Shown here: piece by piece, positions 43,531 to 54,913 of the stretch
How positions within the stretch are numbered: position 1 is the first letter of the stretch
Layout: every line of letters starts with the position of its first letter
Assembly: GCA_977006965.1 (NCBI GenBank)
Contig: OZ345365.1
Coordinates: 62,001 to 126,000 of the forward strand
DNA: 64,000 nt
Direction: 5' to 3'
Origin: Phymatolithon calcareum
Lineage: Eukaryota > Rhodophyta > Florideophyceae > Hapalidiales
Program-made: the position numbers and the translations under genes
Notes under the pieces: generated by a model
Database searches by the model: none
What the model was told of the DNA's origin: nothing
Seen by the model: only the letters and a program-made list of their open reading frames with translations

Positions 43531-44908
43531 TCGACATTTTTGTCGTATTTGCTGGGTCGCTGCCGCCACTGACATTTATCGTGGGTATAATTTGTTTTCT
43601 TTTTTTTGAACCTGGGCCTTGTTGTCCCACAGGTGACTTGTTCTTGAGAGGATAGTCGACAAAGCCACATGAATAGGCACATACGTGCGCCCCGCTGCCA
43701 CATATTGTGAAGGAGGTGCGTGCACGTGAATCTGCGGAACGTGCGGAAATAGAAGCTACTCATACTTTTCCTAAATAATACTCCTGATGCCCTCAAGAAA
43801 GGAGATAGGCCATCAAGGTCCATACTTGACTTGCTATTGGCACTCATGTGTTATGATTTCTGCACGCTGGCATCAGCTGCGGTTATACAACGACGGATAT
43901 ACTGTACAGCGTTCAACGAGTTATCTGTTTGTATTTTTTCTTTATTGCCAGAGTGCACACAATGTGCGGCTTACGAAGCGGTATGTTCTAAAGTACCATA
44001 CGACTATCTTTCAGTACAGTTGTCTGCTGAAGAGGTAGCTCTCTTTGGAAACCATTTTGCTACTCAGATGCTGACCATCAAGTTGCACCGTCTGGCCTCC
44101 AAAATGCAAGATGCTTGTATTCAAAAGGGTTCACAAGAACCAGCTCCACTCTGCAATCAACCATCTCTGATTCAGGACTAGTAGACGGCACCTCCAGGCC
44201 AGGGGACGTTTCGTAGGGGCTCAGCGTTGCGTACATGACAGGTGGAGGTGTTCCCACGGCATTCTTTATCGCCTGTGCTTGTTCGTTTCAAAGTGACCTT
44301 ATCGCTCCTCAAGTGTCGCCCCTCCGTGCTTTCTGGAGACTCCTTGGACTCAACCTTGTTGAGATTGAAGCGAAGCACACCAGAGGTCCTCTGCTTCCTG
44401 GTTTCAGTTTGAAAACAAACTTTTTAATTGAAGTTTTAAACAAGCCTCAGAGCCTTAAAAATGAATGCGTTAGTCCCTATGGGTCTAGAAAGCCGTATTT
44501 CTTATAGCACGCTTCTTCTCTTCCTGCCGCTCGCCATTAAACGATTCCACAAGAAGTAACTTAGCCTCACAGTCTTACGAATAATGCGCAACGCATGTAT
44601 TGAAAATGCATCTGGTTGAGGCAAAGGCGACGGGAGAGTAATCCAGCAATGTACAAGTGATTCGGTCTCTGCCGATGGGTAAACTGAGTGCCCTCTCACG
44701 TGACAACGATTGCAATGTTTCCCTGAGGAAGTGGATATTTTTTACATGTAATACTTCCTCCCTCCGAGTTGCCTACGACAGTGTTAGCGCTTTCATTTAT
44801 AATTATAGCTGGCTAGTTTTTGAAATGGTCTTGAAGATTCGGGCCGCACTTGCAGCTCTGCTTTTTCTACGTATTCCTTTCTAATCGAGCTTCCAAACAC
44901 TCTTACAC
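43531..44908. other. Unassigned region with two short open frames
   Basis: A plus-strand frame from ATG 43,846 to 44,181 (111 codons, several Cys: C-T-Q-C-A-A-Y-E-A-V-C) and another from 44,235 to 44,507 (90 codons) could be one broken gene. Neither is recognised. Confidence 0.3.
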
Positions 44909-45508
44909 TTACGACCGTAATCCACCTTTGAGCCGGCTCACCACCGCTTGGAAAAAGCTAGGTTGAGCAGTTGCACTGTCAGATCTTTTCTCCGTTCGAG
45001 GCTCTTCAAGAATATTCTCTAGAGTCTCCTTGATCTTCTGCATCTCTGTGCCCTTTACTTTACCCTTTGATTCAAAGTCTTTAATCGCCTCGATGGCGTC
45101 CAAAACGGAAGCCTGAGCTGCATGTTGACGCTCCGCAAACCCTTTGTATTCCTGAAAGTCGAAATAATTGGACTTGGAAGACGGCTTCTTGTTCTTGATT
45201 GGAAATCTACTCAATCTATTACTTAGAAACTTGGTGACCCGTCGCACTGGCCGACATGAGAATGTACCAACGTTTTCCTCTTGTTCAACAATAATCGATT
45301 CCTCAGGTCCCATTCCACTGCCAGTCATGAACTCAAGATTTTGAAATGCCGTACGCAAATCAATGATTATTTCTGTTTGTCTTTCGGTTCGTGTGTGCAG
45401 GCGATCAGGTTTTCTCCTCTCGTACGCCAATTCATCTCTCAGTTCTGCCTTTTGTCTTGTAAGACTCAAAACCGCCAGCTCCAGTTCCTGTCTTGAGGAA
45501 GAGTCCAT
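44909..45508 (-). CDS. Hypothetical coiled-coil protein, 199 aa
   Basis: Intact ATG-to-stop frame, the clearest single-copy cellular gene candidate in the window. Residues 5-60 form a charged heptad-rich coiled coil (E-L-E-L-A-V-L…LRDELAYERRK). The middle contains a basic patch (V-R-R-V-T-K-F, K-N-K-K-P-S-S-K-S). Residues about 125-170 form a second Lys/Glu-rich helix (I-E-A-I-K-D-F-E-S-K-G-K, ending L-E-N-I-L-E-E-P). No signal peptide, membrane segment or catalytic motif. An imperfect inverted repeat lies 43-102 bases upstream of the ATG. I do not recognise a family; a structural or adaptor role is possible. Confidence 0.6.
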   Translation of the reverse strand: MDSSSRQELELAVLSLTRQKAELRDELAYERRKPDRLHTRTERQTEIIIDLRTAFQNLEFMTGSGMGPEESIIVEQEENVGTFSCRPVRRVTKFLSNRLSRFPIKNKKPSSKSNYFDFQEYKGFAERQHAAQASVLDAIEAIKDFESKGKVKGTEMQKIKETLENILEEPRTEKRSDSATAQPSFFQAVVSRLKGGLRS

Positions 45509-45550
45509 CGTGTAAATGGCAAGAGACGAGAGCGATTGGTTGATAGTTTG

Positions 45551-45610
45551 TTGCCTTCGCTTCTAGAATCCTACAAATCGGCATTTATACGATTCCAGAA
45601 GTAAAGGCAA
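45551..45610. promoter_or_regulatory. Imperfect inverted repeat upstream of the coiled-coil gene
   Basis: TTGCCTTCGCTTCTAGAATC at 45,551-45,570 pairs with GATTCCAGAAGTAAAGGCAA at 45,591-45,610 (17 of 20 positions) across a 20-base loop. Its position just upstream of the ATG at 45,508 makes it a candidate operator or hairpin in the 5' leader. Confidence 0.5.
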
Positions 45611-45809
45611 CCAGAATGGCATTGCGTGGAATAATGATGAGAGGCTTGCATGTGCTTCTGTGTTTCCTACAAGAAAACGTAGTGATGAAATAAACTATAT
45701 TGTAAACGCATTGGTGCCATGATTGCATGTTCTAGTTTGAGATGCAGTCTCTTTCTTAGATACTTGTCGTACTAAATGGGCACCTTGAAATCCCTTAGAT
45801 GTCGTGTGG

Positions 45810-46600
45810 GTCTAACCCGCCCATAATCTGCGATTCACGAATCTTTTTTGTGCTGCATCATGTGATCCGTGCTTTGTGCAATGGTACACTCTCAGCTCAT
45901 GTTCCTTGCTTGGCGCTCTTCTAATTACCTCTTGGAACTTGTTGCCTGCTAGCTCAAAAATGTATTTGACCACATCACAAGCTCCCACCGAGCCACTCAT
46001 GCTCATACCATATCTTGAATTGAATACTGTTCTCATCCAGTGACAATGAGCACCCTTAACATTGCATTTCCGCCTCCCTGCACCTCTGCTCCACAGATAC
46101 GAATTTCTGTCTTGAATGATCCATGCACTTCCTCCCCCACCCTTTGTACAATTGATTTACATCGCAGTGCCCACGTGACCGCAAAATCAGCGCTCTTGCA
46201 AATTGAATGTTTTGATGACAATACTTGTGGATTCCATCAATCTCTCAGCTTCTTCCTGAATCTAGAGAAACTCGTCTCTTCCCGTGTTGTCTTGTACCTG
46301 ACATCTTCGGTCTCCTCCCACTTCGGATGCCCTGTGTTTTACAATTCATCCTTCTTACCCTACGCCGTTGTGCAAAGCATTCTTCCACCGGAAGTTGTTC
46401 ATGCATCGTGTATGGAGAAGTCGTTACATGTGCGTCATTCCCTCATGCGGTGAAGTGAATGTTCGGGCTAGTGAAAAAACGGTTTTCATTGTGCTGCCGT
46501 TGTTTGCGCTGAATACTCGCAAATACATTTTTAAGAGTGGTCAGCCCGTTTTTACCGTGCGATTGGGCTCAGAGAATAATTTTAGGAAATAAATGATCCC
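45810..46600 (+). repeat. R1 copy, extended version
   Basis: Contains the R1 blocks (GTGCCCACGTGACC…TCAGCGCTCTTGC, CTTCTTCCTGAATCT) and an extra left part shared with 47,880-48,000 (CTTGTTGCCTGCTAGCTCAAAA). Minus-strand frames at 46,033-46,221 and 45,812-46,036, the latter ending C-T-K-H-G-S-H-D-A-A-Q-K-R, suggest an ancestral coding sequence, possibly of a transposase, but no catalytic motif is visible. Confidence 0.6.
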
Positions 46601-46829
46601 TAAGGTTTGCCGCGTAATCCGAATTACGCCTTGCCTGCGCACTCTGCAGTCAGCAACCCCCTGTGCGCCGCCCACCTGCATGCGGCGTCTTCCGCACCGC
46701 AGCCGTCTGCGGCCACCATTCGTGTTGTTGACGGTCTCCAGCGGCGAATTGACTTCTATTTCGCCTACTTAGGCACTCGCCGTCTGCTATACCCTATTGT
46801 CTGATCAAACATCGGGCGCGTTCATGGCG

Positions 46830-47843
46830 ATGAAGTCTGCCTGGTGCATCTCGCACTTGCTCCTTTTCCTCTGTCACTTCCCTCCATTCGCCCTCGGCTC
46901 GTTCTACCAATCCGAACACCTTTTCTCCTTCCACTGCAACCGCGCCGCTGACTGCGGTCTCGGCAGATTTAACACCTTGCACTAGTTCCGTCGCTGCTCG
47001 AACTTCCAGCACGTTCACCGCAAAGCCGGTCTCGGCCCGGGCGTATGCCGGTCGTCGTCGTGGCGTGGCGGCCACTCGTTAACGCTGCGGTACTTCCCGG
47101 TACGCATGTGCCGGCAGGAGGTTGCGTACATTCGGCAAGCGCTCACTTGTGAACCGCGAGACGATGCGGAGAAGGCAATGAAGGACGTGCTGTGCGTGGG
47201 AGGGAGGGGCAACGAGCCGAAGGATGAGATGCGCATCTCGCGCGACGGCGCGTACGTGCGGACAGTAAATAAACCTTCTTAGGAGGCGACGCGAGTGGCG
47301 TTGCTGCGGTTTACCGCGCGGGGGGGGGAGTGTGTATGTGCGTTCGCAGTTCTGCAACTGGCTTTACCGCAGGGTGGCATCCTATTTGGCCGCCAATGCG
47401 CGCATGTGGCGACTGCTCGCGCCGACGCGGTTGCGCAAAGCGCACAGGACGCGCGACGAGAAGCGGCAAAGTAACCTCGGAGGATTAAGGGTCATTTCGA
47501 ACTTGTGATGGGCTCAAAGTCGAAGTTGCGCACGACGCGCAAGTCGCACATTCGTAATGTGCGCAAATGGCTGGGGGAGGTTAAGAATGTTGCAAGGTGA
47601 ATGTCCTTTGTGCAGAATGAGGCGGTGCAGGTAAGGTTCTACCGCGCAGAGTTCCGCGAGGTGCAAAGGGAGGTTGCGAGGGGGGCGAGGGAGTTGGATG
47701 AAGTTAAGAGGAAAATCGCGGGTAAGGTGGTGGAGCGGAGTTACCACTGCGATAGGCTGGCGAAGGAGAAGAAGAGGTGTGTGGATACATTTTGAAGTTT
47801 GTCGAAACGGGTTGTTGAGCGGCAGAAAAAGAACTGCAAGTAG
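46830..47843 (+). pseudogene. S family copy 3: secreted basic coiled-coil protein
   Basis: Conserved ATG at 46,830 with the best-preserved leader (M-K-S-A-W-C-I-S-H-L-L-L-F-L, cleavage region F-A-L-G-S). The Cys-containing block, A-M-K-D-V-L-C-V-G-G-R-G-N near 47,175 and the C-terminal coiled coil ending K-K-N-C-K-stop at 47,843 are all present but in different frames, with stops near 46,985, 47,280, 47,480, 47,600 and 47,793. The flank is R1 on both sides (45.8-46.6 and 47.88-48.55), so S3 sits inside an R1-S-R1 tandem. Confidence 0.6.
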
Positions 47844-47879
47844 AGTGTAGAGTGTACTACGGAAGGGGTAAACTGGTAA

Positions 47880-48545
47880 ATCGTTCTTCTAATAACCTCT
47901 TGGAAGTTGTTGCCTGCTAGCTCAAAATGCATTCTGACCACATAACGAGCTCCCAGCCAGCCGCTCATTCTCATCGTGTGTCTTGAATTGAATACTGTTC
48001 CCATCCAGTGAGAATAAGCACCCTGAACAATCCAATTTTGCATCTCCGCACCTCTGCTCCACAGCTAAACCTGCTTGTCTTGAACTGCCCACGAACTTCT
48101 TCCCCCCCTTCGTACCACTGATTTACATTCACATTCCAGTGCCCGCGTGACCCCAGAATCAGCCCTCTTGCTAATTGAATGTCTTAATTACCGTACTTTT
48201 GGATTCCAGCAATCTTTTAGCTTCTTCCTGAACCTAAAATAACTCCTTCGGTCTCCTCCCACTTTGGATGCCCTATGTTTGCAGCACATCATTCTTACCC
48301 TACGAAGTCGTGCGGAATATTCTTCCACGGGAAGTCGATTATGCATCATGTGTGGTTCCATGTGCGTCATTCCCTCATACACTACAGTGAATGTTCGGGC
48401 TAGTGAAAAATGGTTTTCATCGTGCTGCCATTATTTGCGTTGAATACTCGCAAGTACATTTTTAGGGAGTGGTCATCCCGTTTTTACCGTGCGATTGGGC
48501 TCAAAGAATAATTTTAGGAAATTTGTCCTCCCTAAGGTATTGCCG
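47880..48545 (+). repeat. R1 copy, extended version, tandem to 45,810-46,600
   Basis: Aligns over its whole length with 45,910-46,600, including the CCTAAGGT…CCGCCTGATCCGAATTA end, which in the S units leads into the S leader region. Here that continuation is replaced by a different element at 48,561. Confidence 0.7.
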
Positions 48546-48560
48546 CCTGATCCGAATTAA

Positions 48561-49105
48561 GGCCCGTTTTACACGACACAAATCGAGCGTGAGGCGTGTG
48601 TATTTGTCATAGGATATTTTCTACGCTATTTCGAGAGTTTTACACGACACTTTTTTTGTGTGCACCGCCACGTATTACAGTTGTGCGCGAACGTGGAGGT
48701 AAACCTACTCGAGTAGTATTTCAGTACTTTCGAAAGGGATAGCGCTCAGCGCCGAGCCAGAACTTGTACTGTATGCAAGGAGATGGCCGCATGCACAAAA
48801 GCACCGCGAGAGTTGAAAGTGCAAGCCTTTGTGAAAGTAGTTGATTGGCGAGCGACATACATCGAGCGCCACCTGAGTAGGTGTGTTCGCTTGTCTTGCA
48901 CGGTTCACTAGATTCGGTTTCTTGTTTCGCCGCTCTGTCTTCCCCTCCTCTGCTCTTCAAGCAAAATTTGGAGAACGTACTATCGCCGCAACCGGGAAGC
49001 GTTCAACTGGCACGACAGGCCGGAGCTGCACAAGCGGCATATCGAACTTGCCAAAATTCAGCGACTTTCTGGCTATTAGCCCAAAATACCTCGAAGCATA
49101 TCTCG
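48561..49105. mobile_element. Possible PIF/Harbinger-like transposon end
   Basis: GGCCCGTTTTACACGAC directly follows a TAA at 48,558-48,560, where S-unit homology stops. Terminal GGCCxGTTT…ACACG motifs next to a TWA duplication are typical of PIF/Harbinger elements. GTTTTACACGACAC recurs directly at 48,637-48,650. The opposite end and a transposase were not found, so only one terminus is supported. Confidence 0.35.
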
Positions 49106-49109
49106 CGGA

Positions 49110-50920
49110 ACAAAACATGCAGTGGTCCTTGCTTTTTGCAACGACTTCAAATACTGTACACTTTGCGCCCTCCAGCCGTGCAGCTCGACTCGCCAACTGT
49201 ATAGTCAAGTCGCCCGCTATGGCGCTTCAGACAGCAGCATCAAGACGAGTATTCTCCGCCATAGGATGTATTCTTAATTGAACCGTTTACGTTTTGAAAT
49301 CCTTCGTTCAAGGTATGTTGTCTACAGTACACTGCAACTTCACATCCGAATCCATCTATGCGCTCACGGTCCTCAGAATTTTTCTCCACTACAGTTGGGG
49401 GCACGGATATGTATTTACACGTGTGCGACAATGCGACTTAGGCGGCGTTGCCCGTTCCGAGTGATATCCTCCCGAATGTGCAAATCCTCCTTGCGCCCTG
49501 CTTTTAAATCGTCCGTCCCAAGCACCCCTGCGTGTTCGCATGACCGCTTCATGACTGCAATGCCAGCCGTGCCCCTCTGAACGGCCTCCGCCAGGCAGTG
49601 TCCCGCCGCCCTTGAACTGCGCGCGTCGCGCGCGCAGTATGGGCCGCGATGTTCGCGCCGCTTCTGCTCATCCACGCCCTCGCCGCGGTGTTGTCGGCGC
49701 GCCGCTGCGCGCCGAATCTTCGCTCGCTGCCGTGCAGCAACTTCTCCGACATAGTCCTCCTCAAACGGCCTGCCCGTGCATCGCTTCTCAAATTTCTCGA
49801 CCTGGCACCCGCTAATCGTGTCCGCCGACTCTACGCTGACGATTTCCGTGTGCAACGTTGGCATCTATCGCGTGCATGACACCACGATCCGCGGCGGTAG
49901 TCTCGTCTGTGTTCATTCGCGATGGACAGCTGGACAATGAGACGGTTGACATTGGCTGTCTGGGCCGTGACGCGTTTGTGAATGTCACCAAAACTGGCGT
50001 TTCGAATGTGCAGAATGTGGTCGAGTTGTACCTTTACGACAAACAGCTTTCCGAGGATTGTCTTGACGTTCGTAATCTGCAGGGTGCGATCGTCAATGTG
50101 GATGTAAAGAATGTTGGGAATGTGGAGGATTGTAGCGAGGTGCGCATTGTCGTCGCAGAGCTTGTCGATATGATCGTTGACGAAAAGCGTGTTGATAACT
50201 CGTACATCAAGGTTGAAGCGGTGAATGTCGGCAACGTGAATGCGCATGTGGTTACCATGAACAAGGGCGAACTTGTGGACGATGTTGTACATACCGGACC
50301 AATGATCGATTCGGATATATGGGTTACCCTTTCGAAAGTGGGCAACGTGCGTTGGGCTCACTTCTTGAATATCTACCATGGCGCGTTGGTTGACAATGTC
50401 GTCGACGTCCATTTCGTACGCGACTCCGATGTATCCGTCGTGCTCCGCGATGTGGGAAATGTGCACGCGAGGTCGTCGATCGTTATCCATGGCGGCGAAC
50501 TCGTCGATGAAGTCTTCGACTCCAAGTCCGTCTCCCACGGGAAGCTGGCGATGGACTTGTACGACGTGGCGAATGTGCGCTGCGTGCCAGGTGTCGCCTT
50601 GATTATAACGCACGGTCAATTGTTGGAGTATGTCGTCGATGTCGCCGGAGCTGTTGCCGCAAAGGGCGCGAATGTGAAGATTTAATCTAGCGGATATGCG
50701 CACTTGTCGCAGTGGGCTATTTCAATTGTAAACTAATCCGTTGCGAAAAACCCGATTCATATCACTGGTACGAATAGCGAGGTGGAGCTAACCATCATTT
50801 CCGGCAAACGCGCGTCATGTCCATTATCGGTATAGTATATTATGAACCTATCGTAACGTGCTGTTGAAAAAGTCTAGGACATCTCTCCGACTTGTCTGTA
50901 TTTTAGTCGCAAAAAGATGA
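49110..50920 (+). repeat. B unit 1 (duplicated with 51,594-53,696)
   Basis: Upstream (CAGCAGCATCAAGACGAGTA, CACTACAGTTGGGGGCAC), gene and downstream (GTCTGTATTTTAGTCGCAA) segments are shared in order with B unit 2. The unit is about 1.8 kb plus a trailing 200 bases also found after the retroelement in unit 2 (54,253-54,480). Confidence 0.8.
49649..50685 (+). pseudogene. B family copy 1: secreted V-G-N-V tandem-repeat protein
   Basis: ATG at 49,649 opens a signal peptide (M-F-A-P-L-L-L-I-H-A-L-A-A-V-L-S-A) and a Cys-containing N-terminus (R-C-A-P-N-L…L-P-C-S-N-F). After two frame changes (about 49,760 and 49,900) a long open frame to the TAA at 50,683 encodes about seven tandem units of 36-39 residues, most ending in V-G-N-V or a close variant, each with a G-E-L-V-D-(D/E)-V-V-D-like strand. 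Regular β-rich units with conserved Gly-Asn-Val turns suggest a β-solenoid or adhesin-like extracellular protein. Family unknown. The repeat region is intact; only the N-terminal junctions are broken. Confidence 0.65.
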
Positions 50921-51593
50921 AACTGGGGGCGCGACAGCGGAAACGATGGGATCGAGGCCAACATGGTGGTACTCACGGAAGATTCCCCCGTTACACCCAC
51001 ACCCATGACATACTGCTGACTCTTATTCTCTGAGTCTTAAACCTTCGTAGCAGACGCGAATTAGTGAGTGCGAGGGCATCGTTGTCAGGCATGCAGTTCT
51101 CTGCTCGGACGCAGCTTGTCTCCAGGGCGCATTCACTTTTGAACGTTACTCTAGCAGAATACCAATAAAACGATGTTGATCAAAGCGGTGGCCAAAGGTG
51201 GATGAAGTTGGTTGACGGTAATGACTTACCTTCTTGTAATCGCCTGTTTTATTATTGTTTGTCCTCGTCATATTCTGTGATCCCTGATCACGTATATGTT
51301 TCATTTGTATTTCATCTACTCCTTGCGTTTTCATTTCGGAAAAGCACTTAATTGCAACAGTTCAAAGTTCGAACAATTTCTTGCTAACATCGAGAAAGTA
51401 TGAAGATAATAAGTGCACAGTCCTTCCCACAAACAGTTATAGAGTCCTCGAAAGCGTTTCTCGCCGGATACTCTTGAGCACTGAGTAGAGCAAGCAGTTG
51501 TTAGTTTATGTGATTCAAACTGTTGACGAGAATATGTAAGGTGTTCGGAGTTACTACTCTCGACTCATGTGTTCTTCCGTTGATCAAAACATG
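50921..51593. other. Spacer between B units
   Basis: 50,921-51,120 is homologous to 54,260-54,480 downstream of unit 2. The remainder to 51,593 is unassigned; an AATAAA at 51,163 may be a polyadenylation signal. Confidence 0.4.
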
Positions 51594-52120
51594 CAGAGCA
51601 AACCAGTGGAGGCGACTTGAAATGGACTTTGTTCCCTCCAACCGTGCAGCACGACTCACCAACTGTATCGCAAAGTCACCCGCTAAGGCGTTGCAGCCAG
51701 CAGGATCAAGACGAGTATTCTCGGCCATATTATGTATTCTTAATTGAACAGCTTGTGTTTCGCAACCCTTCGTTCTTGGTACGTTGTCTATAGTACACTG
51801 GAACTTCACATTCGAATGCATCTATGCGATCTCGGTCCTCAGATTTTTCCCGACTACAGTTGGGGGCACAGGTATGTATTTACACGTGTGCGACAAAGAG
51901 ACTTAAGCGACGTTTCCCGTTCCAAGTGAAATCCGCGGACACGTCCGAATGTGGAAATCCTCCTTGCGCCCGCTTTTGAAACGTCCGTCTCACGCACCCC
52001 TGCTTGTTCGCATGACCGCATCATGAACTACTATGCCACCCGTCCCCCCTGAACGGCCTCCACCAGGCTGTGTCTCGCCGCCCTTGAACCGTGCGCGTCG
52101 CGCGCATAGTATCGGCCGCG

Positions 52121-53550
52121 ATGTTCGCGCCGCTTCTGCTCATCCCCGCCCTCGCCGCAGTGGTCTCGGCGTGCCGCTGCGCGCCAAATCTTGGCTCGCT
52201 GCCGTGCGGCAACTTCTCCGGCATCGTCTACTCCTCAAACGGCCTGCCCCTGCATCGTGTCTCGAACCTCTCAAACTGACACGTGCTAAACGTGTCCGCC
52301 AACTCTACGCTGACGACTTCTGTGTGCAAAGTTGGCATCTATCGCGTGCACGACACCACGATCCGCTGCGTGAGTCTTGTCCCGACGGTCATTGCGCCAC
52401 ATCGAGCGCAGGGTGCACGTGCGTTTGAGAATGCAGGGGTCGGGCAACTTGGTGGTTACGAAGCGACTTGTCGTCGGCATGGTGCTGCTGGAGTGGGAGC
52501 GGCATGACATGCAACTTGTGGAGCACATCATGACGGCGGTTGTGGGACGGGCTGTAGACAGACAAATTGGGGATGGTGCGCATGTCGTTGTGGAGGTTTG
52601 GGACTCGGCGGTTTCTGGGGACGACCGATTTGCATGTCGGTAAGGGCACGCTGCGCAGTGAAGTGGCGCACATTTCACCGCGTGGGGACGCTTGCACTGA
52701 GTATGCGTGCGTAGAGTGCGCGTTGGGGATTCGGCGAACGTTAAGGGGTCGGATGGGCAGGCTACTGTGTTCATTCGCGATGGACAGCTTGACGATGAGA
52801 CGCTTGACACTGGGTGCCTGGGTCGTCACGCGTTTGTACATATCTCCAAGATAAGTGTTTCGAATATTCGGAACGTGGCCGAGTTGCACCTTTATGACGG
52901 ACAACTTTCCGATGATTGTGTTGATGCCGGTAATCTGCAGGGTGCGATCGTCAATGTCTATGTTAGTAATATTGGGAATGTGGAGGATTGCAGCGAGATG
53001 CGCATCGTCTATGCAGAGCTTGTCGATAAGATTGTGGACGGAAAGCATGATGATAATTCGTACATCAAGGTTGAAGCGGTAAATGTCGGCAACATGAATG
53101 TTCATTTGGTAACCATTAACAAGAGCGAACTTGTGGACGATGTTGTGGATACCGGCGCATTGATCGGTTCGGATGTATTGTTTACCCTTTCGAAAGTGGG
53201 CAACATGCGTTGGGCATACTTCTTGAATCTACGACCATTTCGTACGAGACACTGATGTATCCGTCGTGCGCCGCGATGTGGAAAACGTGCACGCGAAGTC
53301 GTCGATCGTTATCCATGGCGGCGAACTCGTCGATGAAGTCTTCGACTGCAAGTCCGTCACGCGCAGGAAGCTTACGATGGACTTGTACGACGTGGCGAAT
53401 GTGCGCTGCTTGTCAGGTGCCGCCCTGATTGTCACGCACGGTCAATTGCTGGAGAATGTCGTGGATATCTTCGTTGTTGCGGACGCGGCGGATGCATCTG
53501 TGAAGATTGAATCAAGCGGATATGCGCACTTGTCCCAGTCAGTGGTGTGA
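52121..53550 (+). pseudogene. B family copy 2: secreted V-G-N-V tandem-repeat protein
   Basis: ATG at 52,121, signal peptide A-L-A-A-V-V-S-A and Cys-rich start; the leader frame has a TGA at 52,277-52,279 but continues beyond it into N-V-S-A-N-S-T-L-T. An extra ~330-base segment (about 52,380-52,720), absent from copy 1, encodes additional repeat-like blocks in other frames. The main repeat frame at 52,707-53,255 matches copy 1 closely (I-V-N-V-Y-V-S-N-I-G-N-V, V-E-A-V-N-V-G-N-M). The last units follow in another frame (53,266-53,550). A deletion near 53,235 removes about 40 bases of unit 5 relative to copy 1. Non-functional. Confidence 0.65.
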
Positions 53551-53696
53551 ATAGCGGGTTCGAGCTAACGGTAATTGACGGCAAGCATGCAGTATGTCAA
53601 TTAACGGTATAGCATGGGATGCACGCGTCTCAACGTGATGTTGAACAAGTCGAGGACTCCTCTGCGACGTGTCTGTATTTTAGTCGCAATCAAACA

Positions 53697-54239
53697 GGGG
53701 GGGGGGAAATTGTATGTTTTTATTTTACAAGCCATCAACGCCGGTATTCACCAACAACAGAGCAGCTTGGGTCTCAGTAACTACCCTGTGTAGCAATTAT
53801 GTTCCCAAATCACAATTGCTGCACTCATCTCCATCATCTCCAACTCTAGTATCCATCACTTGCTACGTTCTTCTTCTTCGCAGTAAAGATTGCCGAGTAG
53901 GGCAAACCTCCGCAGTCGGAGGTCTTCTCGGCGCGCTCGCATAACTTCCGGGGGGCTAATAAAGGGAAGCCCTCTCGGGGGACAACTTCTGTGGGCTCTT
54001 AACATCAGGGGGTGTGCTCTTCAACGAGAGCTCGCTCGGAAGGACAGCTACAGGTAGGCGCTCTTCAACGAGTGCTCTTTCGGGGGGACAACTTCGGGAG
54101 GCTCTTCAACGAGGCCTCGCTCTCGCGCGCGGGGGCAACTTGGAGGGTGGCGCTCGTCAACGGAGGCTCGCTCGGGGGAACAACTTCGGGGGGCCTTCAA
54201 CGGAAACCCACTTGGGGGACATCTTGCGCGGCTCCAAAA
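53697..54239 (-). mobile_element. Poly-C-tailed short retroelement, copy 2
   Basis: Inserted in the 3' flank of B unit 2 with a 13-base duplication TCGCAATCAAACA at 53,684-53,696 and 54,240-54,252. On the minus strand it ends ATAAAAACATACAATTT plus a C-run, like copy 1 at 19,314-19,768; about 70 bases at the 3' end (from AAGCTGCTCTGTT) are shared. The 5' half is a ~40-bp minisatellite, unlike copy 1. Confidence 0.75.
53975..54232. repeat. ~40-bp minisatellite inside the retroelement
   Basis: About six imperfect tandem units on the theme CTCTTCAACGAGGCTCGCTC followed by a G-run and ACAACTTCGGG. They make up the 5' half of the element. Confidence 0.75.
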
Positions 54240-54252
54240 TCGCAATCAAACA

Positions 54253-54900
54253 AAAGACCGACCTGGGGTCGGTAGCGGAAAAGATGGGATCAAGGCCTAT
54301 CTGGTGGCATTGACAGAAGGTTGCTCCCAAACTCATCATACTGTTGACTGTTATTCTCTGGCTCTAAATCCCTTGTAGTAGAAGTGAAATGGCGTGAATA
54401 AAAGCGCGACGGCATCTCTGTCCGGCTTGCAGTTCTTCGTTTCGAGCGAAATAATGGACATTCCGCCCTTCTTACTGTGCCGCCGCTTAACCTCAATCAC
54501 TCTCTTTCCGGGAGAGCAATGTGCGCGCGTGGGGATTGGAAATTTCGAATGTTTTCTGCGCCCGTGTCGGACGCGTCGATGAACAAGAAATTCTTGCGGT
54601 GCTATAGTAGTCCGGGCATTCTGTTGGCCTCGGAGGTTCCGTGCCACGACATGCAATGCGCACACTTCTTTTCCTGTTCATCTTTTTCGTTCACTGTCAA
54701 CTCATGTACTGTACGAGGGTTGTGTCGGACGGATACAGTCATCCGCCGCTTTGGAGGCTATTTGCCCTCCTTTCTGGACAGAATTGGGAACTTTTACTGA
54801 TTTCGCAGCGGCCGGATGGATATCGATAACTCAACTCTACATTACCAGACTTGCCGGTAACGACTGTGATGGTTAGTAAGGCGTTACCAAATAGCGTTAC
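54253..54900. other. B-unit downstream flank and unassigned sequence
   Basis: 54,253-54,480 matches 50,921-51,120 (B1 flank). The rest, including the plus frame 54,477-54,800, is not recognised. Confidence 0.4.
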
Positions 54901-54913
54901 TAAGAGTTACCAA

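Noticed and set aside
53975-54232. G-rich tandem repeats read as telomeric or centromeric DNA
   Set aside because: They are confined within a target-duplicated retroelement and have only about six imperfect units.
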